From: Tetrahymena thermophila SB210 | Taxonomy: Eukaryota > Ciliophora > Oligohymenophorea > Hymenostomatida > Tetrahymenidae | Assembly: GCF_000189635.1 (NCBI RefSeq) | Contig: NW_002476413.1 | Coordinates: 434,001 to 498,000 of the forward strand | Length of the DNA stretch: 64,000 nucleotides | Direction: 5' to 3' | Part shown: piece after piece, positions 54,906 to 64,000 of the stretch | Position numbering within the stretch: the first letter of the stretch is position 1 | Layout of the letters: every line of letters begins with the position of its first letter | The notes under the pieces: model-generated | Database searches by the model: none | What the model was told of the DNA's origin: nothing | What the model saw: the letters and a program-made list of their open reading frames with translations, nothing else | Made by a program: the position numbers and the translations under genes

Positions 54906-55956
54906 ATTATTTTTAAATAGAATATAATTTTTCTATTAAATTTGATTTTGTTGATTTTAAAAGTTAGGTTTGCTTTTAAATTTTTTCATCTATCTTTAAA
55001 ATTTTATTTTATTATTGATTATCAATAATTTTCTCATGCTAAATACTTGATTCATTTTTTCTAATAATTTATTTAAACTTGATTAAATTTTTTAGTTTTA
55101 TATTTATCAACAACTTTTTCAATAGTATTTATAAATTATATGCTCAAATATCTAAAGGGATAGAAATTTACTAGCTTAGCAAAATGATTAATACATCTAA
55201 AAGATACCAAAAAAGCTTGGAGCTTAAACCTTCAAAAAAGAAGAGCTTGGTAGTAGCAAATCAATTCAAAGCTATTATTACTGTACTGAATAATTTCATA
55301 ATCGATGGTTCTATAAAGACCTATCGATGTTAGTTATCAGAACAATAATGCATAATATTATCATTATTTTTTAAGTAAATTTGAATTATAAGTATATGCT
55401 TTATAATTTTACAAGATTTAAATCGTGAAAATTTGGCTTTAAAATTATTGCTAAAATACCTCTGTCAAATCTAAGTCTCTAAAACCTTAGAATTATTGAA
55501 AAGGCTAATGTAAATACAGTGTAGTACTTTTCTAATAAAATTTAAAATTGATAAACCTTATAATTTTATAAGAATGAGAACACAAACAAAAACAAAGGTA
55601 AATAAATAGTAAGTGACTTAACAAATAAATAAGCTAACAATTAAAGATTGATTAACATAAATTCATTCTATTTGATTATTAATCAAATATATTTTTAGTA
55701 ACTGTAGAATAAATAATCAGAAAATTGGAGTTTCAATTAGATTACTTTAAAAAATTTTTGATAGAATATTTTTAAAAAATTAAAAAATAAAATTTGATAA
55801 ATTCTTAAAATAAGAAAATAATTTTAATCGACTATAATCATATTACAAATAGGTAATTTAAAAAATGATAATATAAACTAATACATAAGTGCATTTAGTA
55901 TTGAAATAAAATTTCTAATAATTAATTAAAACAAACATTTTTAGTTTAAATGTATT
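54229..55956. other. 5' flank of gene B and 3' flank of gene C
   Basis: The part to about 54905 is the duplicated 5' flank of gene B. 54906-55956 is unique and AT-rich. A frame near 55185-55350 (contains MINTSKRYQKSLELKPSKKK) has slightly coding-like composition but closes quickly; not called as a gene. Confidence 0.5.
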
Positions 55957-58900
55957 TCATTAAAATTATTTATTTTTGAAAAGCATAAATGTAAACCAAA
56001 TGAGCGATAATAATATTAGAAGCTCTTTGCAAAATGTTATTTGAGTATGTTTAATATCATAATTTGGTTCAATTTTTATTTTCTTTTATATATCTTATTA
56101 AAACTCTTTTTGTAATTAGTGAATGGTTTCATTCGCTTTTCTTTTGCTGTTTAATTGTTTTAAATTACTGTTTTATATATTTTTTATATTCTAAAATCTT
56201 TAAATTTAATAATTTTAAGGGAAATTAATATTCTCAACATTAGTTTATTAGTGTATTTCTTCTAAACATTTTTATGTTACAATTTCTTTTTTCTCATTAT
56301 TATATTCTATAATTTCACCTATAATTTTAATAGAATAAAATATTTTTAGTAAATAAAATTGTTCAAAAATATTTAAATTGTAAATTAAAACAAATTAGAT
56401 CAAGATTAAGATTAAATTTCTTCATATAATATTTTAAATATATTTAAAAAAATTACCTTGTAATGGATGACTTTATAAGTTTTTAATTTCATCATTTTCA
56501 TGAGAAGCTAAATGATAATTTTTCTTATTATATTGTTAATTCAAAAATTAAATGTCATTTTTTTAATGATAATTTGAATTATTAGCTATTTAAAGATTTT
56601 CAAATCCATTTTAATAGTTTTAAATTTAAAATGATTCCATATTTTAAAGTGTGAGTTATTTTGTATTTTAAAATTAATTTTAATTGTCTAAATTAGATAT
56701 TATCTTATTGAAATTTTTTTACATTTAATTGTTTTCTATTAAATTCGTCATACCATTTCCAATATTTTCAGAGTTGCTTTTCTACAATTTTAGTTTGCTT
56801 CCATTTTGATTAAATTATTATAAATTTTATTTATTTTTAGAATTTTCCTAGTTAGTTTGAAATTCGCTTTTATCTATTTATTATTGTGTTTTATTAGACT
56901 AATTACTCAAATATAAGTTATTTTAACCACTCTAGCCATAGTTATCTTATTATTACTCTTTATATTCCACCTAAAATTGTTTACTTATCTCTGATTCATA
57001 AACATTAAACTAACTTTCAATTTTTAGACCAGATTATGATTATTATTTGTTTAAATTTACAGTATTCTATTTATTTTATAATTAGCTTTCAATAATATAT
57101 TTTTCAACATTTTAGTCATTAAATTACTATTATGACTATGATTCTTACTCAGAGTTATCTTGTTTCATTTATGGTAAATCTTCATATTTTTATTATTGAT
57201 TATTTATATACTAGTCATTAATAGAGCACTGGATAGACAAATTGCAATTTATAAAGTGTTCATAAGGTTATTTTTGATTATCTTCAAAATAAATACTGAC
57301 TTTTTAATCTTTCATATCTTGCTCTTATTCTTTATTGTTTTCATATTCTTAATTATTTTTATGTGAGTCTGAGTGATTGAATAATTAACTAAATGTAATT
57401 TGATCATAAATTTAGTCACATATTTAATTTTTTTCACTTAAATTTTCTTTATAGATTTATTAATTTTGTTTTAAATGATCTTTGTTTTCAACATCATCTT
57501 GTGAATATCCTTTTTTACTTTCACTTTTAACTTCAATATCTCGTCTTTTACAGCCAATATTGCTTGTTTTCAATTATGATTCAGAGTCATATTATTAAAT
57601 AAAATCAATTTCAGATAAGTTAATAGGATTAATTTATAACTGTGAGGTCTACATTATATCTAGCTCAGATGATAAGGAATCTTATTCAAATTAAATATCA
57701 TCGTTATTTTAAATTTCTTCTTTTTCATGAGATGATTCAATAGATATTAAATCATTACAGTTGAAAAAACATTAATTTTATTCTCTATTATGAATTTTTT
57801 CATTTATTAATGGAATTGTATTGCCAATATCTCTCTCTTGACTATTTTAACCTATTTTTTAATTTAAACCAGTTTCATTATTAAGTTTTATTGGATTTAA
57901 GTTTGAACAGTTTTATAACTCATTGATGTTTTAATTTTATTGATTTATTATTTAGTTTTGATAATTAATTTTGTTAGAAAACTATTCAAGAAATAAATTA
58001 ACATTTTAATTAACCTTTTCTTAATATTTTTATTCAAACAACTATTGCTGAATTTATCTTTCATTTTCCATTTCGTTTAATGTTCTTTTATCAAAATTTT
58101 TGCTATTATTTAAAAAGTCTAATTCCTAATCATCTTCGATTACAACATATTCAGGCTAAATCGCTTAGCTTAATTTAATTGGAGTTATATTTAAACTACT
58201 AGGTGATAGCGAAATATTTTAATTTTGCTTGTTTGAATAATTTGATTCAGTATCACTAAAATCTAAATTACTTACATTTTTTTAATGAATTTTTTAAGAC
58301 TTTTATTCAGTTTGATAATCACTTTGATTTTAATCTAATTCACATTTATTTTCCAGTAACTAATTTATATTTTTCTGATTTGAACTTATAAATTAACTTC
58401 CTGACTCCAAAAATTCTAATTCATTTGATATTTTTTCTACAAAGTGCAATTTTTTGTACTCTGTCCCTAGTTTTTCATTAATTTTGTGCTCGCTTACTTC
58501 TATTAATTATTATATGCCATTGCATGAGTTATCTTTCTTCACATAATCTTGGAGCTGCTCAATATAATGCTATGTATTATAATTATCTCTAAATTCTTCG
58601 CTTTATATTTCTATACAATCTTAAGAGTCTTCCTAATCCTCTTCAATTAATATGTATTCATTTTAATCAATTGGTGGATCATTGGTAAAGCTTTAACTTT
58701 ATTATTATTTTTCTATAATTTTATTTAAAGAAGTCTAAAAAAGGAAATCACAAAATTCATTTTCTTAATTCCAATTAGAGATATCATAAAATGAAGTATA
58801 TCCTTGCAGGGGATTATAAAATGCAATTGAATTAATTTTTTCACCCTATTTTCTCATCAATGATGCATATGCTAAACACTAATTTAAACAAAAAAACATT

Positions 58901-61900
58901 AAATTTTATTTAATTATTTTTTTATGTGTTAAGCTCATAAATAAATATTACATAAATTAATGTTTTTAAAACAAAATAATTTAGCTCTTTTCATATTTTA
59001 TTTCCTAAAATTTCTTAAATATATTTTTATTTACTATAAAAAAGAATAATTCATATTTACAAAAATAAATATGAATTTCTTAAAGTAAATATGAGTTATC
59101 CTTTTTTTAGTAAATATGCACCAAAATTTTTTTTGTATTAAAAATAATTCAAAACAAAAGATAACCTGTATAATGTATTCTTTTTGTACTTCATAGGATG
59201 AAGAGGATTTAATTTCAAAAATAGTATCATCTGCAATAAAATCTATTTCACCAATTAAGTTATCATCTTTTACCCTTTTTTTAACTTGTATCTTTTTAAA
59301 ATTTTACTTTTTAAGAAAATCCAAAAACTTATCAATAATTAATTTTAAATCTATTGGATTAAATAGCTAGAAATCGTTTCTATAAAGACTTCTTCTTATT
59401 AAATTTACTAATTAGCCACATTTGCTGACATTGTAAATATCATATAAAATATCCATAGTTTAGTAATTTGGATTACAATATTTTTTATAGCTTTCTATAT
59501 AAATGTGTTTGTCATCAAAATCTTCAGGAAAAAACTAAAGCACTCGATCATTCTTTCCTTCAATTAACAAATGGCTGACGTTGCTAATATTTATTTTAAA
59601 GAAATTGTTAAAATAAATGGCTAAATAATCATAGTATTATTTATTACCTGTAATTTAAATTATTTCTTGCCATAAATTTTTTTAATTCCTCATAGATATC
59701 TTTTAAAACTTTTATTTCTCTATCTTAAAGTTTAAAGGTTTGCTTACTCTTTTCGATATAAAACATATTAATTACATCTATGAATTCATCTGAATCCTCT
59801 ATCTAATCAAATTGTAAATTCTTATTTTCAAAAAATTGCTTGTATTTAAAAACAATCTCTGCCCTTTAATTAGCCCAATTTATAGAAAAAAGGACTTTCT
59901 CTGCATCACTATAAGTATAGCCTTAGACAGAGTTATATTTTTCAGCAATTATTCTTTAAAATAATCTAATATTATTAATATTAATGAAATTATTACAAAT
60001 TTAAAATATTAATTTACATATCAATATAAATCCCTAAATCCACCGAAAGTCTATTTTTTGCAATTTACTTTATATCAAAACTTGGCTTTTTATGAATATC
60101 TTCCTTGAGAAAAAATTTAATATCTTTTAAATATTTATCTATTTTCTCTAAATCATGATAATTGAATTCTTCAATAATTTTAGTTATTTAAGTCTAATTT
60201 TCCAAACCTTTATGCCTGCAATTTTCTTTTTTAAAAAACCAAAAATATGTAAAAGATAAAATAAATAAATGAGTATATACTATCAATCCTTATATATTAA
60301 GGTTACGTTTAATTATGATATAAAAATTTTTTTATGTTAAGAGTATTTTTTAGCTTTTGAAATAGGGAGGACAGACAATATTCTTAATTTATGAGGATTC
60401 ACAGTATATGTTGTTGAAATTTCTTAGTTCAACCTATATGGTATGAACTAAATAATAGTTGAAGATTAAAAATAATTTTTTTTGTTTAATAATTTATAAA
60501 TAACTTAATAATAAATAAAAATATGTTTGTTACCTTGGCCTTATATAGGTGCAAAATCTTCTTTTTTTATATTTTCATCTACTTTAAAATATTATTAATC
60601 AATCTCACTGAAAAATCTACAAACCTATTAAAAAAATGAAATTTTATTTATTTTAATAAGATGAAAAAATATTTTGTACTATAGGACATTTTTCTTATGG
60701 TTTCCTTTATAAAATAGAAAAATTAAGCTGATTAATAGCTCTTGTACACCCAACATAGAATAATCTCCTGCATTCTTCTAATTTTTATAGTTTAAATGTT
60801 CTCTAATTCATGAATTCTCCAGGAAAATGCTAATCATTTATCCCTATAAAAAATACTATTTTCCATTCTAATCCTTTTGCTTGGTGCAAAGTACTTAAAG
60901 TGAGCTTAGGTTCTGTATCATTGGGATCATCATCATTGATCGAGTAAAATTCTTTAATGCTCTAAGATCTGTAAATAAAAGGGATTTATCCATTAATTAA
61001 CTCCTTGTTATTCTTTTCTAACTTTTCTTCAAAGAATCTTAATGGAAGATTTGTTGGACTTAGAATAGCTATTTCATTAAGTGAGTATGTTTCTTATAGA
61101 TATTTAATTTAGTCAATTATGCTGTTAACTTAGTGTTCCCAATTTTTATATAGCTTAATCTATGGCTACTAGCTTTTTTAGTCTTTCAATAAAAAAAAGA
61201 TGATAAATTTGATAAATATCTCTCTCTAAAAAAATAAGACAATAATTAATATTCTATTAAATGATAAGAATAATATAATGTTTTTAGAAAATAGTTGCAA
61301 TCAAATCAGTATCTTATTATAGAGATAAAATAATAATTAAAAAAACATTAGTAAAGAAAAAAAGAAAGTGTTTAGATTAATTACAATTCTTTTATGTGTT
61401 GTATTTCATCTCTTTTTAAATCAAATATTTGGATTTAGCTATAATTTAGTTTGAAAACTCTGTTATAGGCTTAGAGCACCTATAGTTTAAAGATAGTTAG
61501 TATTCATGTATCTTTTTATTTGTTATTTTTAATACATCCTAATCAATTTATTTCTAAATCAGTTCCAATTTTGAGTCTCTGAATCCATAAATGTTTTAAG
61601 CATCATCACCTATTAATTTAATTGAAAATCATTTTAAGAGAAAAGTATTTAAATATGTTTGTGGATTTAATAGGAATAGTTATAGTTAGTTATCTATCAT
61701 CTTTAAAAATACATTTTTAGCATAATTTATGTAGCAGAATATGATAAATTGCAGATATTATTGTAAAAGTAGAAGAAATAATTATTATTACCAATAACAG
61801 TAATGTTGCTACCTTTCTTTTTAAAAAGGATTAGAATATCATATTACAATTGATTTACATCCTAAAACTCATCAAAGAAAAAGTACTTATACTTTGACAA

Positions 61901-62350
61901 TACTTATTATTCCCCTTCAGGCGTTTATAAGAACTGATAAAGCTTATTACAAAACTCCTTAACACTAGATTTTAAATCAGATTATTACTTTTAAGCACTC
62001 AAAATGAATTTTTAGTATATTTTAAAAGCCACTTTATCAATATTTCCTATTTCTATCCTGCAAGACTGGCATCCTATTATTTCTTTTGCCCTTTTTTTTA
62101 AGTTTTTTCCAGCATCAACATTATAAGTAGTGACTAAAATTTATTCTGGCTAAACTCCTTAGTCTATCAGATATTTTAATCTTATCACTAAAGTTGTTGT
62201 TTTACCAGAACCTGCACATGCTATAATTTTTTAATCTTCATTTAAATCTGATAAAATTACTTTTAATTATTCTTAGCTAGGCCTGATCTCACACTCCGAT
62301 CCATTATAATCCTAATAATTAATTACTCTATATTTATTTTAGTTGTCCAT
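55957..62350 (-). CDS. helicase gene C: UvrD-type helicase fused to RecB-family nuclease with intact D-ExK
   Basis: Nine exons in transcript order: 61792-62350, 61385-61609, 60680-61182, 60534-60624, 60018-60225, 59648-59965, 59166-59583, 56457-58878, 55957-56318; 1701 residues. Helicase motifs: ACAGSGKTTTL (about 47), FFFDEFQDVNQLQYD, GDDAQNIYGFRDS, NYRCSKPITEF, TLHQAKGLEWKIVF, ECRRLFYVGCTRA. The RecB/PD-(D/E)xK core is intact: IGEIDFIADDTIFEIKSSSS (Asp748, Glu757, Lys759) followed by YIIQCLAYASLM, the Q-x-x-x-YA motif of RecB, AddA and Cas4. The order, helicase then nuclease, is that of bacterial AddA. Residues 830-1650 are Gln/Asn/Glu/Ser-rich. The last exon ends in a hydrophobic segment (LLILLSLIWFTFMLF, about 1679-1695). 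Diverged paralogue of A and B with the same intron positions plus one extra intron (60226-60533). One donor (GTACAA at 60679) is non-typical but keeps phase. Confidence 0.88.
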
Positions 62351-63359
62351 TTTTGATAAGAACTTACTATTATTAGTAATTAAAATTATTTGATTTACCC
62401 TAATTAATAGTACCTATATTAGATTAATTTCAACCAATTAAATAGAAATATTTTCGGTATATATAACTAACTAAAGGAAAAAGATATATTTTATAAAATT
62501 AAGCAATTTGAATTTTATTTGATAAACCGCGGACTGTTTTGCGCAATAATAATAAAAGAGTTTGAAAGCAAAATAAATTTTAATTAAGATGATTGAAATT
62601 TAATTTTTAATTTGAAATTGCATTTAACTTAATATAGCTGTTAATCTTGAGATTAAATATTTATTTATTATTTGCCTACAAAAATTAATTTGAAATATAT
62701 ATAACTAAAATACAGAGCTAATAAAACACAATTAAAATTATTATTTTATTTTGTTGATAGATTTTAATAAAATAACAAAATATTTAACTTATATTATATT
62801 TATATGAATTTTAATTATTGTTAATATATGAATTTATAGTTGAAATTAAGAAATGAAAATTAATGGAATTTAATGTTTTTATTTCTAAATTCATCAAATA
62901 GTAATTCATTATTATTTTGCTTATTTAACTAAAAAAATTATTTACAAATAAATTGAATGCATTTAAAACATGTTATTGAATTGAATTTCATATTTAAGGA
63001 TATTAAATTAAAAAAATAATTTAATAGTTAATACTTTATAATAAAATATACAAAGACAATAATTCATATGAAAAATGAGCTTATTATTTAATTAATTTGT
63101 TCATTTTTGATTTAACATTATTAATTTATAAGCACATTACTATTTTTTTTATGTAATTTCTTTTATAGATTAATTGCTAAAATACTCTCATCTCTTGAGC
63201 TAGCTTTATTAATTAGCATACATTCTGTTCAAAACATATTAATATGACTTTACTAACATTATTTTACATTCTAAATAGTTTATTAAAATTTATTTTGTCA
63301 AGTATTAAGGTAGGTATACATTTCTATTAGGATTTCAATTTATGTAAGAAGCTATTTAG
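62351..63359. other. AT-rich intergenic stretch
   Basis: 5' flank of gene C and 3' flank of the last gene. No gene or RNA seen. A small GC-richer spot, CCGCGGACTGTTTTGCGCAA at about 62527-62546, is not obviously functional. Confidence 0.5.
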
Positions 63360-64000
63360 TCAGTTATTTTAATTGAAAATAATTTCTTCAACTTTTTCGT
63401 CTGACCACGAAGGGTGAATTTTACCTTAGACTTCTTAATATTTGTTATAGTAAGAATATAAATTTTCATTTCCTTCATCTGTAACTTCAAAACTTTCTTC
63501 TCTTTTCATCATTTTCTTTTAGATGGTTTAAATATTTTTTCTCCTTTTTTTAATCGCTTTATAAACATTTTCAAAGATAGTATTAATAAACACATTAAAG
63601 ACCAACATATATTTAGCAAATTAAATGTAGCTTTCTCTTGTAAAGAACCCATCTATTTACTCTGTTAGAAGATATGAAATGGTTACTACATACATCATAG
63701 CAATAGCAGCTATTCTTGTTGCTACAGTTACAATTTTATAGTTGTAAAAACTGTACATAGAATATTAATAAACTATAGCAAATCTATTTCCTATAAAGTG
63801 AAAAATCAGCCCTCCTAAGACATAAAACCAAGCTATAGGACAAATAAAGCTTATAATTATACCAAAAGTGTACTATTTATACAATATTACAACTCTCTTT
63901 TCGAGTGGAAAGTTTGGTCTCTGATAAAGGTTATTTAGTGCTTGCTAAAAATATTGCTTTTTACCTCTTTGTATTTTCCATTTCCTATATCTATGCAAAA
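63360..64000 (-). CDS. multi-pass membrane protein, C-terminal part (possibly OSCA/TMEM63-like)
   Basis: The frame is open from the window edge to TGA at 63360-63362, giving 212 residues of the C-terminus; the start lies outside. At least three hydrophobic stretches are present: FGIIISFICPIAWFYVLGGL, TVATRIAAIAMMYVVTISYL and FAKYMLVFNVFINTIF. They are preceded by a basic, aromatic stretch (KQYFQQALNNLYQRPNFPLE) and followed by a Lys-rich and then acidic cytoplasmic-type tail. The order of a 'PNFPLEKR...YKQYTFGIIIS...CPIAWFYV' region recalls the DUF221 domain of OSCA/CSC1/TMEM63 mechanosensitive channels, but the match is by eye and other membrane families are possible. Confidence 0.6.

Overview
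The window reads as ciliate macronuclear DNA, most likely Tetrahymena (species not provable from sequence alone). Gene-free stretches are extremely AT-rich. Every long gene uses TAA and TAG as glutamine codons and ends only at TGA. Introns are AT-rich, GT...AG and 44-374 nt long, which excludes Paramecium (20-35 nt introns). All CDS models below were built by reading with TGA as the only stop; joined exon lengths are multiples of three in every complete model.

Layout. 1-5455 is mostly AT-rich, with one 350-codon open frame (3398-4450, +) that faintly resembles a decayed reverse transcriptase. 5456-6335 (+) is an FKBP/TPR protein. 7301-11830 (-) is a 1509-residue membrane protein with a degenerate histidine-kinase ATPase domain. 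12886-23242 (+) is a tandem array of four protein kinases that share an intron position in the N-lobe; three end in a hydrophobic segment. 24384-24923 (-) is a double cytochrome b5 domain protein. 25368-28180 (-) is the ciliary transport gene IFT88 (seven exons). 29434-30273 (+) is an unknown basic, Gln-rich protein. 31393-34857 (+) has two cyclic-nucleotide-binding domains. 35666-37147 (-) is a persulfide dioxygenase-rhodanese fusion with an N-myristoylation-like start. 39265-39810 (+) is a doubtful open frame. 40093-40926 (+) is a macro-domain-like protein, also starting MGN.

42.0-62.4 kb is the most unusual part: three consecutive minus-strand genes (here A, B and C) encoding UvrD-type helicases with a C-terminal RecB-family (PD-(D/E)xK) nuclease-like domain, a Gln/Asn-rich tail and a hydrophobic C-terminus. 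A and B lie in a tandem duplication of about 6.4 kb whose non-coding flank is at least as similar as the coding part. Only C keeps the nuclease D...ExK residues; A and B have lost E and K, while all three keep the helicase motifs. This AddA-like helicase-nuclease family, apparently membrane-anchored and with two nuclease-dead copies, is my candidate for an undescribed system. The window ends inside a multi-pass membrane protein (63360-64000, -), possibly of the OSCA/TMEM63 type.

Links between genes: the kinases, the two-domain cyclic-nucleotide sensor and the histidine-kinase-like receptor all fit signalling, and IFT88 fits ciliary assembly, but nothing indicates a shared operon-like unit; spacing is typical of independent eukaryotic genes.
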